NCBI GenBank assembly: GCA_963788965.1
Contig: CAWBIK010000005.1
Location: forward strand, 930,001-994,000
Reading direction: 5' to 3'
Origin: QHXQ01 sp963788965
Lineage (GTDB): Bacteria > Acidobacteriota > Blastocatellia > Pyrinomonadales > Pyrinomonadaceae
DNA length: 64,000 nt
Shown: positions 18,940 to 27,927 of the stretch, piece by piece
Position numbering within the stretch: position 1 is the first letter of the stretch
Layout: every line of letters starts with the position of its first letter
Notes under the pieces: generated by a model
The model's input: only the letters and a program-made list of their open reading frames with translations
Database searches by the model: none
What the model was told of the DNA's origin: nothing
Translations under genes and position numbers: made by a program

Positions 18940-20094
18940 TTAGCGGCGCACGCCGGTGCGGCGGTCGGGCAACAGGCGCACGGGCAGCGTGTTGCGGCGG
19001 CCGTCGCGCAAGACTTCGACTTGAATCGTGTCGTTGACTTGATGCTTGTCGAGGATGCGGAACAGATCGTCTTTGTCGCCGACGTGCTCGCCGTCAATCG
19101 CCGTGATGACATCGCCGAACACGATGTCGCCGTCATAGGACTGCTGCACGCCGCGCAAGCCCGCCGTCGCCGCCGCGCCGTTCGGATCGAGTTGATAGAT
19201 CATCACGCCGTCCGCGACGGGCAAGCGCACTTGCAGGCTGCGCACGTCGAGCGACGAGATGCCGAGCTTGGGCCGCAAGACCGCGCCGCTCTGGATCAGT
19301 TGTGGCACGACGCGCTTGGCGATGCTCACGGGCACGGCGAAGCCGACGCCGACCGAGCCGCCCGACGGGGCGAGAATCTGCGAGTTGATGCCGATCATGC
19401 GGCCCGACGAATCGAGCAGCGGGCCGCCGGAGTTGCCGGGATTAATCGACGCATCGGTTTGGATCGCACCTTCGATCTGGCGACCGTTACGCGCGCGTAT
19501 GGGGCGTTGCAGACCGGAGATAACGCCGGTTGAAAGCGTGCGTGTTAAGCCGAACGGGTTGCCGATGGCCAGCACTTTCTGGCCGACGACGAGGCGGTCG
19601 GATTCGCCAAAGGGCACGACCGTTAACTGTTCGCGCGGCGCGGTCACTTGGATGACCGCGAGGTCTGTGTCCGGGTCTGTGCCGACGACGCGCGCCGGGT
19701 AAGACTTATCGCCGCCGAACGAGACGCTGAGTTTCTGCGCGCCCTCGATGACGTGATAGTTGGTCAGGATGTGCCCTTCGCTGTCGATGACCGAGCCTGA
19801 GCCTGAACCGTCGCGTTCCTCGTCCTCGAAGAAGAAATTGCCGCGCGCCACGGTGGTCGAAGTGATGAAGACGACGCCGGGCGAGATCGTCTTATAAACC
19901 TCGATGTTGTTCTGTTCGTCAGAGGCAACCGACGTGCTGGTGATACCGGCGGGCGGCGCTTCCGTAAAAGCCGCGCCCCCTTGCGGTTGCAACAGGCGCG
20001 CGCCGTAGCGGTCGAAGGAAAGAACCGCGCCTGCCGCGACGAGCGCAGACAAAAACGCGATCATGAGTATCTGTCGTGCAGAGATTCTGTACAT
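18940..20094 (-). CDS. HtrA/DegP-type serine protease with PDZ domain
   Basis: A periplasmic or membrane-anchored protease of the S1C family, 384 residues. The N-terminus (residues 8-27) is a transmembrane anchor or uncleaved signal. The catalytic triad is His114 (TNYHVIEG), Asp144 (DTDLAVIQV) and Ser222 (NPGNSGGPLLD). The loop GNPFGLTRTLSTGVISGL is typical of HtrA. A single PDZ domain covers about residues 285-375 (GDVITAIDGEHVGDKDDLFRIL). One PDZ and an anchor make it DegS-like in architecture, but DegQ/DegP-type quality control cannot be excluded. The zinc-ribbon gene lies directly downstream. Confidence 0.93.
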   Translation of the reverse strand: MYRISARQILMIAFLSALVAAGAVLSFDRYGARLLQPQGGAAFTEAPPAGITSTSVASDEQNNIEVYKTISPGVVFITSTTVARGNFFFEDEERDGSGSGSVIDSEGHILTNYHVIEGAQKLSVSFGGDKSYPARVVGTDPDTDLAVIQVTAPREQLTVVPFGESDRLVVGQKVLAIGNPFGLTRTLSTGVISGLQRPIRARNGRQIEGAIQTDASINPGNSGGPLLDSSGRMIGINSQILAPSGGSVGVGFAVPVSIAKRVVPQLIQSGAVLRPKLGISSLDVRSLQVRLPVADGVMIYQLDPNGAAATAGLRGVQQSYDGDIVFGDVITAIDGEHVGDKDDLFRILDKHQVNDTIQVEVLRDGRRNTLPVRLLPDRRTGVRR

Positions 20095-20397
20095 GGCGTT
20101 TCAACCTCGATGAAATCAAATAACCGTATGACCTTAAGATGCGTGGGCGGCGCGCATCGTTTGCGCTAAATCGTAGCGCACGTCGAACCCGGGCGGGCAA
20201 CTCCGCGCGTTATCTTACGGCCACTTGGGCGCGCGCGGTTAGTGCGGTAGTGAATACGAAGGCGTGGGCGGGTAGGTTTGGCGGCAGTTATCAGTTAACT
20301 GCGGCGGGCGCAAGGCGACGCACGCGAGGCCTTTTTAGAGGGCAAGAGTGCTGGGGTGGCTCACGATAGCGGCGGCGCACCCGGCCGGAGTTAAACT
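20095..20397. other. Intergenic region upstream of the HtrA-type gene
   Basis: About 300 bp with no gene. It should hold the promoter of the minus-strand protease gene, but no convincing -35/-10 pair was found. Confidence 0.4.
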
Positions 20398-20763
20398 TTA
20401 GAAAATGGTGAGCAGCAGATCGTTCGAGGCGCGCATCAGGTAAGCGAGCGCGTCGGGCGCGTCCCAGCCGAGGGCCGATAGCCCCGTCGCGGCGTGAACG
20501 AACATCAGACTGACGTAGAGGCCAAGCACGAGTCGCATGCCGCGCCGCGCCAGCGTCAGATGTGCAAAGTGATAGAGCACGACGGCGACGAATGCGCCGA
20601 CCGCCAGTTTGGTGAGCATAAAGGGCATGTCGCCCGCGTCGAGCAACCGGCCCATCAAGCTGTTGCCTTCGGTGGCGAGGCCGGCGCGCACCCAGATAAG
20701 GGTTAACAGCGCGTCGAGCAAGTTCAACAAAAACAGCAGCATGCTTTTCATCAACGTGCTCAT
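20398..20763 (-). CDS. Small polytopic membrane protein (DUF5658-like)
   Basis: A 121-residue hydrophobic protein with three to four transmembrane segments: LLFLLNLLDALLTLIWV, MLTKLAVGAFVAVVLYHFA and LVLGLYVSLMFVHAATGL. The N-terminal NLLDALLTLIWVRAGLATEGNSLM pattern resembles DUF5658 proteins, whose function is unknown. The ATG at 20763 is favoured over an upstream in-frame start at 20838 because GAAGGAG lies about 10 bases before it and the upstream part is a hairpin. It stands alone between the protease gene and cysE. Confidence 0.6.
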   Translation of the reverse strand: MSTLMKSMLLFLLNLLDALLTLIWVRAGLATEGNSLMGRLLDAGDMPFMLTKLAVGAFVAVVLYHFAHLTLARRGMRLVLGLYVSLMFVHAATGLSALGWDAPDALAYLMRASNDLLLTIF

Positions 20764-20820
20764 TGGTGGCGAGGCTCCTTCGCTGACAAACTCTGTTAAA
20801 CCCGACCCTTTAATGACCGA

Positions 20821-20848
20821 ACCCCCAGCTTCGCGCAAAGCTGGGGGT
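20821..20848. other. Perfect 11-bp hairpin in the leader of the DUF5658-like gene
   Basis: ACCCCCAGCTT (20821-20831) pairs with AAGCTGGGGGT (20838-20848), loop of six. It lies about 60 bp before the start codon of the minus-strand gene and has no T run on either side, so it is not an obvious terminator. Role unknown. Confidence 0.5.
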
Positions 20849-20925
20849 TCCTTGGCCCTACAGGGGAGAAAACGAAACTCGCGTTCGTTTGTACTGATTA
20901 GAAACTGCGAATGCGGCAGGCTTTC

Positions 20926-20973
20926 CGTAAATCATGAATAGACAGAACCGGCTTTATCTATGCACGATTTACG
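20926..20973. repeat. Palindromic repeat (element F), related to element B
   Basis: CGTAAATCATGAATAGA (20926-20942) pairs imperfectly with TCTATGCACGATTTACG (20957-20973). Its sequence matches the reverse complement of element B through the words CGTAAATC, TGAATAGACAGAAC and ATCTAT, lacking one 7-mer. Further CTTCACG/CTTTACG heptads continue to 20987 and contain the true cysE stop codon. Confidence 0.75.
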
Positions 20974-20982
20974 CTTCACGCT

Positions 20983-21893
20983 TTACGAGACAACTTGATC
21001 CGGCGTGTTGATGCGCAGGTTGGGTGCGTCTTGGCGGACGTGTGTGCCGGGGGGACGGAGTGTGTGAGCCAGACGTTGCCGCCGATGCTTGAGCCGCGAC
21101 CGATGATGGTGTCGCCGCCGAGGATGGTTGCGCCCGCATAGACAACCACGTCGTCTTCGATGGTCGGATGACGTTTGGTGTGGCGAACGAACGAGCCGCG
21201 CCCGTCCTTGTCGAACGAGAACGCGCCGAGCGTGACGCCCTGATAGAGTTTGACGTTTGTGCCGATGACGGCCGTGCCGCCGATGACGACGCCCGTGCCG
21301 TGATCGATGAAGAAGCGCGGGCCGATGCGTGTGCCGGGATGTATGTCTATGCCGGTGCGGTGGTGCGCGTACTCGGTCATGATGCGCGGGATGAGCGGCA
21401 CGCGCAAGTCGTGTAACTCGTGCGCGAGCCGGTAGGTTACGACCGCGTAGAGGCCGGGATAGCTGAAGATGATCTCGTCTAAGCAGCCGGCGGCCGGGTC
21501 GCCGTCGTAAGCGGCCTGCACGTCCGTGGCAAGCGCGGCACGCACGCTGGGCAGGCGCGCGAGGAACTCGCCGGCACAGTCGGCGGCCTCGCGGTCAGTA
21601 ACTTCGCAGGCGTCTTCGAGTCGTTTGCCGTGGTTGACGGCGCGGCTGATCTGCTCGGTCAACGTCTCGTAAAGCCACGCCATACGCGCTTCGACGTGCA
21701 GACGCAGCGCCGTGCCGGTCAAGCCTTGCGCGCCGACGTAACCGGGAAACAATATCTCGTGCAGCGCCGCAAGCACGCGTATGATCTCGGCGTGGGCGGG
21801 CAGCGGCCGGCGGTCGAGGTGATGAATCTTCACGCCGTCGCACGTGTACGAGTCGAGCAGCGCCGCCGTGGCCGCGATGAGCTTGTCGTTCAT
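20983..21893 (-). CDS. cysE: Serine O-acetyltransferase, frameshifted near the C-terminus
   Basis: Makes O-acetylserine from serine and acetyl-CoA, the first step of cysteine synthesis. About 140 residues of helical N-terminal domain are followed by a left-handed beta-helix with hexapeptide repeats: GIDIHPGTRIGPRFFIDHGTGVVIGGTAVIGTNVKLYQGVTLGA, with the catalytic His pair (IHPG and DHGTG). VVVYAGATILGGDTIIGRGSSIGGNVWLT continues the helix. A base is missing from the G run at 21049-21054; repair gives the normal ending PNLRINTPDQVVS and moves the stop from 20976 to 20983. The start at 21893 directly abuts element G. Confidence 0.92.
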
Positions 21894-21901
21894 GAGGGAG
21901 A

Positions 21902-21961
21902 AGCGGTCAGCAATCAGCGATCAGCTTTTTGTCTTTAGCTGATCGCTGATTGCTGACCGCT
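21902..21961. repeat. Perfect 25-bp inverted repeat (element G)
   Basis: The arm 21902-21926 is the exact reverse complement of 21937-21961, with a T-rich 10-base loop. The arm is built from three 7-mers, GTCAGCA, ATCAGCG and ATCAGCT. It fills the gap between the small HTH gene and cysE, both on the minus strand. Confidence 0.9.
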
Positions 21962-21966
21962 GGTAG

Positions 21967-22206
21967 CTATTCGATCTTGATCCCACGCTCTTGCGCGATG
22001 CCGCGCGCTTTCATGATGAGATCATCATCTATGGACGCGTCGCCGTTGAGCCAGCCCTGCACTTCTTCGACGGGGCGACCCAAGATAAGCGCGAGTTGCG
22101 CGTCGTCGCCGTTGCAGCCTTCGTCGCGCAGGCGGCGCAGAATTTCGCGCCCCGCTTGTTCGCCCGTGCCTTGATCGTCTAATGCCGATTGTTTCGCTTC
22201 TGCCAT
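21967..22206 (-). CDS. Small helical protein with HTH-like segment
   Basis: A 79-residue acidic protein. After a polar N-terminus it has EILRRLRDEGCNGDDAQLALILGRPVEEVQGWLNGDASIDDDLIMKARGIAQERGIKIE, which resembles the helix-turn-helix of XRE-type or CENP-B-like small proteins (LALILGRPVEEVQGWLNG as helices 2 and 3). No DNA target can be inferred. The ATG at 22206 is used because the longer frame upstream only mirrors prmC. It is divergent from prmC and shares the gap at 22207-22365. Confidence 0.5.
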   Translation of the reverse strand: MAEAKQSALDDQGTGEQAGREILRRLRDEGCNGDDAQLALILGRPVEEVQGWLNGDASIDDDLIMKARGIAQERGIKIE

Positions 22207-22365
22207 GTTGTTCGCTGCCCCCTTTGATGTGAAACTCAACCTTGATATCGCCCCTCGTTGTAAACGAACGCGGCGCGCTAGTCGTAACGCAAGACTTAAG
22301 CGCGCGGCTCGCGCATGTGTTGTTCGCGTCGGTTCGGGGTGGCGCGTATTATAACCGCGAGCAGG

Positions 22366-23246
22366 ATGATGAGCCAACAACAACCCGGCGCGACCATCGC
22401 GCAGGCGCTGGCCGAAGCGACCGCACAACTGCGCGCCAGCGGCAGCGCCGACGCACGACGCGATGCGTTGACGCTGCTGATGCACGCGCTTGCATGCGAG
22501 CACGCGTTCTTGATCGCGCACGGCGCGGACGTGCTTGCGCCCGATGCACTCGCGCAGTTTCGTCTGAGTGTCGAACGGCGCGCGCAGGGCGAGCCGTTGC
22601 AGTACGTCACGGGGCGACAGGATTTCTACGGGCTTGAATTTGAAGTTACGCCCGACGTGCTCATCCCGCGCCCCGAAACGGAGTTGCTGGTCGAACAGGC
22701 GCGCGCGTTATTAGAGGCGACGCGTGCGCCGCATGTCTGCGACGTGGGCACAGGCTCAGGTTGCATCGCCATCGCGCTTTTGCATGAACGCGCGGATGCG
22801 CGCGCCGTCGGGTTAGACATCTCGGATGCGGCTCTGCGCGTCGCGGCTCGCAACGCCGCGCGGCACGGCGTTGAAGCGCGGCTGCAACTCGTCGTGTCCG
22901 ATTGCTTCGCCGCGCTCGCGGCGGCAAGGTTAAGTTCGATGTGATCGTGTCTAATCCGCCTTACGTTGCGGAAGCTGATCTGCCGGCCTTGCAGCGCGAG
23001 GTGCACGACCACGAGCCGCGCGGCGCGTTGACGCCCGGCGGCGATGGCTTGGCGATCATCCGGCGCTTGCTCACAGACGCGCCGCAGTTCCTTGTGCCCG
23101 GCGGGCATCTGCTGTTTGAGATCGGGTTTGATCAACATGAAGCGGTCGCGCGTTTGATCGACGCGCGCACATGGACGCTGCTCGCCATTCATCAAGACTT
23201 GCAAGGCATCCCGCGCGCCGTCGTGTTGCAACTCCGGCGCGGATGA
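22366..23246 (+). CDS. prmC: Release factor glutamine methyltransferase PrmC, frameshifted
   Basis: Methylates the GGQ glutamine of release factors RF1 and RF2. The N-terminal helical domain (residues 1-85) ends in QGEPLQYVTGRQDFYGLEFEVTPDVLIPRPETELLVE; the SAM site is VCDVGTGSGCIAIAL and GLDISDAALRVAARNA; and the catalytic NPPY motif is DVIVSNPPYVAEADL, which lies after a single-base shift at about 22912-22925 in the next frame. FEIGFDQHEAVARLI closes the domain. Two adjacent ATG codons at 22366 and 22369 are possible starts, both close to AGGA. The break is probably a sequence error, since prmC is normally important for growth. Confidence 0.92.
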
Positions 23247-23291
23247 ACGACCGCGCCCTTCCTGTTACACTGATGCGCGGCGAACTTCTTT

Positions 23292-24002
23292 ATGTCGAGC
23301 CTGAGTCTGCAACCATCTGCGCCGAAACATGAGCCGGTCGATCTCGCATATGAGATCGCGCGGGTGGAATCGTTGTTGGCCGCACGCCGCGCGGAGTTAT
23401 CGATCTTGCAGACGGAGTTACGTGAGTTCAAGACGCGTTACACGCAAGTTGTCGGTCGGCGTTTGGCCGAGTTGGCCGAACTGGAACGCGAGATCAACGA
23501 AGCGGCGCGGCGTGCGCTCGGTGTCGAAGCGACGACTGAAGAGGTCGCTGCTGATCAGTCCGCGCAAGCGGTCGCACCGATCAAGACATCGCTGCGCAAG
23601 TTGTTCTGGTCGGTCGCGCGTCTGTTTCATCCGGACATGGCGGCTGATGAACACGAGGCGCGGCGGCGACACGCCATCATGGTCGAGGCGAGCCGCGCGT
23701 ATCGTGAAGGCGACGTGGAGAGCTTGCACACGCTCTTGGGCGACGAGCAGTTGCAATCCTATTGCGCCGCGCCCGTGGGGGCGGACGACGCGGCAGATTT
23801 AGGCGTGCGCTTGATCAATTTGAAAGAGGAACTGCGCACCGTCGAGTTCGGCCTGAGACGACTGAAACAAGACGGCCTCTATCGCGTGAAGTTGGCGGCC
23901 GACGAAGCGGCAGCGCGCGGGCGCGACTCGCTCGCCGACACGGCCGCGAGCGTCGAACGCCAGATCGCAAAAGCGCGCCACCGGCTCGCGCACCTGTCGT
24001 AA
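23292..24002 (+). CDS. Coiled-coil protein with a J-domain-like HPD segment
   Basis: A 236-residue charged helical protein. Residues about 18-80 form a coiled coil (ARVESLLAARRAELSILQTELREFKTRY). The middle, residues 100-150, reads LRKLFWSVARLFHPDMAADEHEARRRHAIMVEASRAYREGD, which matches the second half of a J-domain with the HPD tripeptide needed to stimulate DnaK, followed by the usual MxxxxxAY helix. A second helical region follows to the end. It lacks the Gly/Phe and zinc regions of DnaJ, so it would be a class C J-protein, directing Hsp70 to a special client. It lies 45 bp after prmC and may be co-transcribed with it. Confidence 0.7.
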   Translation: MSSLSLQPSAPKHEPVDLAYEIARVESLLAARRAELSILQTELREFKTRYTQVVGRRLAELAELEREINEAARRALGVEATTEEVAADQSAQAVAPIKTSLRKLFWSVARLFHPDMAADEHEARRRHAIMVEASRAYREGDVESLHTLLGDEQLQSYCAAPVGADDAADLGVRLINLKEELRTVEFGLRRLKQDGLYRVKLAADEAAARGRDSLADTAASVERQIAKARHRLAHLS

Positions 24003-24088
24003 GCGCGCCCGGTTGTGTGCCGTCGCGGCGGCTAGTGTTGGCTAGTCGGCCCTTCCTGCTCGTGTTAGAATCTCGCCGCTAAAATTAA

Positions 24089-24156
24089 GAGGGCAGAGGG
24101 CAAAAGTTAGCGGTCAGCGCCAACCGTTGCCACTGGCCGCGAAGCACTAACCTCTG
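24089..24156. repeat. Weak heptad-containing palindrome (element K)
   Basis: GAGGGCA is directly repeated (24089-24102), and AGAGG...GTTAG in the left half faces CTAACCTCT in the right half. Mismatches are many, so this is a degenerate member of the family. It lies just before murA. Confidence 0.4.
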
Positions 24157-24170
24157 ATCACAGTTGTTAT

Positions 24171-25487
24171 ATGGACAAGTTTCGCATCGCGGGTGGCCGA
24201 CCTTTGCATGGGCGCATTGCCGTGAGCGGCGCGAAGAACTCGGCGTTGCCGTGCATGGCCGCGGCCCTGTTGAGCGCCGAGAGCGTGACGCTGCACAACG
24301 TCCCATACGTGCGCGACATCATCACGCAACGCCGCCTGCTCGAAGACTTAGGCGCGACCGTGCTGACGCCCGAACTACGCACGCACAAGATCACGGCCGC
24401 GCACATAGAGTTGTTTGAAGCGCCCTATGATCTCGTCAAGACGATGCGCGCGTCCGTGCTTGTGTTGGGGCCTCTGCTCGCGCGGTTCGGCAAGGCGAAA
24501 GTCAGCTTGCCCGGCGGTTGTGCTATCGGCACGCGGCCTATCGATCTGCATCTGGAAGCGTTGAAGGTCCTGGGCGCGCAGGTCGATCTCGAAGCGGGTT
24601 ACGTGGTCGCGCGTGCGCCGCAGCGCGGCCGCTTGCAAGGGGCGGAGTTCAGCTTCGACAAGGTGACGGTGACGGGCACGGAGAACTTGATGATGGCCGC
24701 CACGCTCGCCGAAGGCCAGACCGTGTTGCACAACGCCGCGCGCGAACCTGAGATCGTCGATCTGGCCGAACTGTTGAATCGCATGGGCGCACGCGTGCGC
24801 GGCGCAGGCTCACCGACCATCACGATTGAAGGCGTCGAAGCATTGGGCGCGGCCGAGCACACGATCATTCCTGATCGCATCGAGACGGGCACGTTTCTCG
24901 TCGCCGCCGCGATTACGGGTGGCGAGTTGGAGTTGAAAGACTGTTGCCCGGAGCATTCGGCCGTGGTCATTGCTAAACTGCGCGAGGCGGGCGTCGAGAT
25001 CGAAGAGATCAACCAGAGTACGTTGCGCGTGCGGCGCGGCGCGGCGGGTCTGAAAGCGTGCGACATGACGACCGAGCCGCACCCGCGCTTCCCGACCGAC
25101 ATGCAGGCGCAGTACATGGCGTTGATGACGCAGGCTCGTGGGCAGGCGCGCATCACCGAGACGATCTTCGAGAACCGTTTTATGCACGCGTCGGAACTGC
25201 AACGCATGGGCGCGCGCATCAACGTCGAAGGACGCACGGCGGTCGTCACGGGGCCGACGCCACTCGCGGGCGCACGCCTGCAAGCGTCGGACTTGCGCGC
25301 TTCGGCCTCGCTCGTCTTCGCCGGCCTCATCGCCGAAGGCGAGGCGATCATCGAGCGCGTCTATCACATAGATCGCGGCTACGAAAAGATCGAGTCGAAA
25401 CTGCGCGCCGTCGGCGCTGAGATCGTGCGCGTCCGCGACTCCGTCACGGCGCAATTGCCACCACCCGCCGAGGTCGGTGTGCTGTAA
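24171..25487 (+). CDS. murA: UDP-N-acetylglucosamine 1-carboxyvinyltransferase MurA
   Basis: First committed step of peptidoglycan synthesis: transfers enolpyruvate from PEP to UDP-GlcNAc. The 438-residue protein has normal length. It opens with FRIAGGRPLHGRIAVSGAKNSALPCMAAALL (Lys22 and Asn23 of the substrate site) and carries the catalytic cysteine Cys117 in LPGGCAIGTRPIDLHLEAL, the residue alkylated by fosfomycin in sensitive enzymes. Later landmarks are TEPHPRFPTDMQAQYMALM and ENRFMHASELQRMGA. The gene stands alone on the plus strand. Confidence 0.97.
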   Translation: MDKFRIAGGRPLHGRIAVSGAKNSALPCMAAALLSAESVTLHNVPYVRDIITQRRLLEDLGATVLTPELRTHKITAAHIELFEAPYDLVKTMRASVLVLGPLLARFGKAKVSLPGGCAIGTRPIDLHLEALKVLGAQVDLEAGYVVARAPQRGRLQGAEFSFDKVTVTGTENLMMAATLAEGQTVLHNAAREPEIVDLAELLNRMGARVRGAGSPTITIEGVEALGAAEHTIIPDRIETGTFLVAAAITGGELELKDCCPEHSAVVIAKLREAGVEIEEINQSTLRVRRGAAGLKACDMTTEPHPRFPTDMQAQYMALMTQARGQARITETIFENRFMHASELQRMGARINVEGRTAVVTGPTPLAGARLQASDLRASASLVFAGLIAEGEAIIERVYHIDRGYEKIESKLRAVGAEIVRVRDSVTAQLPPPAEVGVL

Positions 25488-25509
25488 ACGGAAGTATGAA
25501 AGGAACATG

Positions 25510-25586
25510 ATGGAGGCGGCATGATGCCTGATGAATGACAAGCTGATCAGCAGTTGTTTCATCCATCATTATGCGGTCTGCATCCT
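25510..25586. repeat. Degenerate palindrome between murA and the HIT gene (element H)
   Basis: The left half has GGAGGCGGCATGATGCCTGA followed by TGAATGAC, the right half GTTTCATCCATCATTATGCG followed by GTCTGCATCC, which are partly complementary. The Tga/Atg-rich words resemble element C. The match is imperfect. Confidence 0.4.
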
Positions 25587-25594
25587 TAACACTT

Positions 25595-25945
25595 ATGGCT
25601 GAACAGGATTGCATCTTCTGTCGCGTCGTCGCGGACGAGGTTCGCGCAGACGTGATCTTTCAGGACGACCGCTGCGTCGCCTTCCGCGACATCAACCCGC
25701 AAGCGCCCGTGCATGTGCTCGTCATCCCGCGCGAACATATCGAGTCGCTTGAAGACGCGGGGCGCGGCGACGAAGCCGTCCTCGGCCACATCCTGCGGGT
25801 CGCCGCGCGCGTCGCCAACGACGAAGGGTTGACCGAGAGCGGCTTCCGCACCGTGATCAACACGGGCGCGGGCGCGGGCCAGTCGGTCCTGCACCTGCAC
25901 CTGCACATCCTCGGCGGGCGCGCACTCAGTTGGCCGCCGGGCTAG
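25595..25945 (+). CDS. HIT-family protein (histidine triad nucleotide hydrolase)
   Basis: A 116-residue Hint-branch HIT protein. It has CIFCRVVADEVRADVIFQDDRCVAFRDINPQAPVHVLVIPREHIESL and the triad SVLHLHLHILGGRALSWPPG, whose HxHxH motif holds the catalytic histidine. Such enzymes hydrolyse nucleoside phosphoramidates and adenylated adducts. The ATG at 25595 is preferred over an upstream in-frame ATG at 25571 that lies in the repeat, since homologues begin at this point. It is followed 15 bp later by the SnoaL-like gene, probably as one transcript. Confidence 0.93.
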   Translation: MAEQDCIFCRVVADEVRADVIFQDDRCVAFRDINPQAPVHVLVIPREHIESLEDAGRGDEAVLGHILRVAARVANDEGLTESGFRTVINTGAGAGQSVLHLHLHILGGRALSWPPG

Positions 25946-25960
25946 AGAGAGGCACACGCG

Positions 25961-26413
25961 ATGAATGCCGATTACAAGTCGCTTGATAACAAGGCGTTGA
26001 TGCAGCGCTGGTTCGATGAGGTTTGGAACAAGGGCCGGGCCGAAGCGATTGACGAACTGTTCGCGGCGGACGGGTTGGCGCACGGGCTGAGCGACGCCGA
26101 GCCGTTGCGCGGCCCCGACGGCTTTAGGCCGTTCTTCCACACTTTCAAGAACGCCTTTCCGGATGTTGAGATCGTTGTCGCAGATTTGATTGCCGAAGGC
26201 GACAAGGTTGCGGCGCGTTGCATCGTGCGCGCCAAGCATCAGGGCGACACGCTCGGCTTCGCTGCCACGCAGCGATCCGTCGAGTTCAACGGCATCTGCA
26301 TCACGCGCTGGCGCGACGCTCAGATCGTCGAAGCGTGGAACAACTTCGACTTCATGGCCATGCACCAGCAACTCGGCGTCACGCCGCCGCAATTCAACGC
26401 CAGCAACAAGTGA
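25961..26413 (+). CDS. SnoaL-like ester cyclase family protein
   Basis: A 150-residue protein of the SnoaL/NTF2-like fold. Typical sequence: NKALMQRWFDEVWNKGRAEAIDELFAADGLAHGL, GPDGFRPFFHTFKNAFPDVEIVVADLIAEGDKVAARCIVRAKHQGD and the C-terminal RWRDAQIVEAWNNFDFMAMHQQLG. The fold is a cone-shaped pocket used in polyketide cyclisation in characterised members, but most genomic copies have unknown substrates. An AGAGAGAGG stretch precedes the ATG. It follows the HIT gene closely. Confidence 0.8.
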   Translation: MNADYKSLDNKALMQRWFDEVWNKGRAEAIDELFAADGLAHGLSDAEPLRGPDGFRPFFHTFKNAFPDVEIVVADLIAEGDKVAARCIVRAKHQGDTLGFAATQRSVEFNGICITRWRDAQIVEAWNNFDFMAMHQQLGVTPPQFNASNK

Positions 26414-26434
26414 ACGCAGCCGCCTACTCGTCCA

Positions 26435-27921
26435 TCAACTGTCCGAGTTGCGAATCAGTTGGCGATAGAATTTGACGAACTGCGCGAGGTTCTCGACGCT
26501 GATGCGTTCGTTCGTGCCGTGGATGCGTTCGAGGTCGGCGGGTCGCAGCCACGCGGGTAGGAAGCGATAGACGTTCGGGCTGAGCTTCGTGTAGTGGCGC
26601 GCGTCGGTCGCGCCGATGACGAGCGCGGGCGTGACCACGACCGTCGGGAACAACTCGCGGATCGTCCGCTCGATCACACGATAGCCCGGCGTGTCCGTGC
26701 CGGACACGGGCGACGGCTCACTCACGGTCGTTGTCTTCAACACTTCAACTTGCACACGCTCGTCCGCAATCGTGCGGCGCACGTGTTCGAGCACGCCGGC
26801 CACTGTGTCGCCGGGCAGGATGCGAAAGTTGACGACGGCACGCGCGCGGCTCGGCAGCACGTTGTCTTTCACGCCGCCCTCGAAGATGGTGGCGGCCGTG
26901 GTCGTGCGTAGCAACGCATTCGTGTGCGGCGCGGCTTGCAACTGGCGCACGACGAGCGGGCGCGTCAACCACATATTGGCCAAGAGCACGCGCGGCAGAA
27001 AGTTCATCTCCGGGCCGACGTAGGCAAACATCTGCTCGGTCACGCCCTTGAGTTGGGCGGGCATCTGTTGCGCTTCCAAGCGCCCGACGGCGGCGCTCAA
27101 GATGCCGATGGCGGTCTGCGGCGGTGGCGCGGACGAGTGCCCGCCCGTGCCCGCCACCGTTAGTTCGACGCTGACAAAACCTTTCTCCGCTGTGCCGAGC
27201 ACGGCGACGGGGCGACTCATGCCGCGCAAGATGCCGTCCGTGATCGCGCCGCCTTCGTCAAGCACGTATTCAAGCTCGACATGACGCGTGCCGAGTAGTG
27301 CGGCGATGGCGGGTGCGCCCGCAGGTCCGCCCTGTTCTTCGTCGTGCCCGAAGGCCAGATAGATCGTGCGGCGCGGTTGATAACCTTCACGCAACAACTG
27401 TTCGACCGCTTCGAGCAGACCGACGACGCTGGCCTTATCATCAAGCGCGCCGCGCCCCCACACGTAACCGTCCGCGTTGCGGCCCTCGAACGGCGGCTGC
27501 GTCCATTGCCCTTCCGTGCCCGGCTCGACGGGCACAACGTCCATGTGACCCATCAACAGGATCGGCTTCAAACTTTTATCTTGCCGGGCCACGTATAAAG
27601 CAGACTGTACCCGGCGACCACTTCGCGCGTGAGCGCGGCATGCGTGCGGGGAAAAGTTTGTGCGAGGTAGTCGTGCAGTTTCGTGAACTCGTCGCCTTTG
27701 AACTGCGCGGGGTCAGGATGTGAGACGGTCTGTAAGCGGATGACTTGCGCCAAGTGTTCGGCGGCTGCGTTCGCGTCCACGGCTACGTCGGGCGCGGCCG
27801 CGATTTGCAACTGCTTCGACGGGTAACGAAACGTCTTGACGAGCAGCACGCCCGCCAGCGCAAAGATGCCAAGCACGAGCAGGATGAAGAACAGGCGCAG
27901 CTTGCGTACACGAATCGGCAT
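26435..27921 (-). CDS. Membrane-anchored M20 metallopeptidase (PM20D1-like), frameshifted
   Basis: An M20-family dizinc peptidase of about 495 residues. Residues 8-30 form a transmembrane anchor, so the enzyme probably faces the periplasm. Zinc ligands are visible: GHMDVVPV (His, Asp), RGALDDKASV (bridging Asp), FGHDEEQGG (catalytic Glu and ligand Glu) and, near the C-terminus, GATDARHYTKL (His). A dimerisation lid domain lies between. One base is missing near 27579-27582; repair joins TWPGK to DKSLKPILLMGHMD. Its N-terminal FRYPSKQLQ and overall order recall PM20D1-type carboxypeptidases. The start at 27921 lies only six bases after the rfaE1 stop, so the two form one operon. Confidence 0.87.
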
Positions 27922-27927
27922 CGGCTC

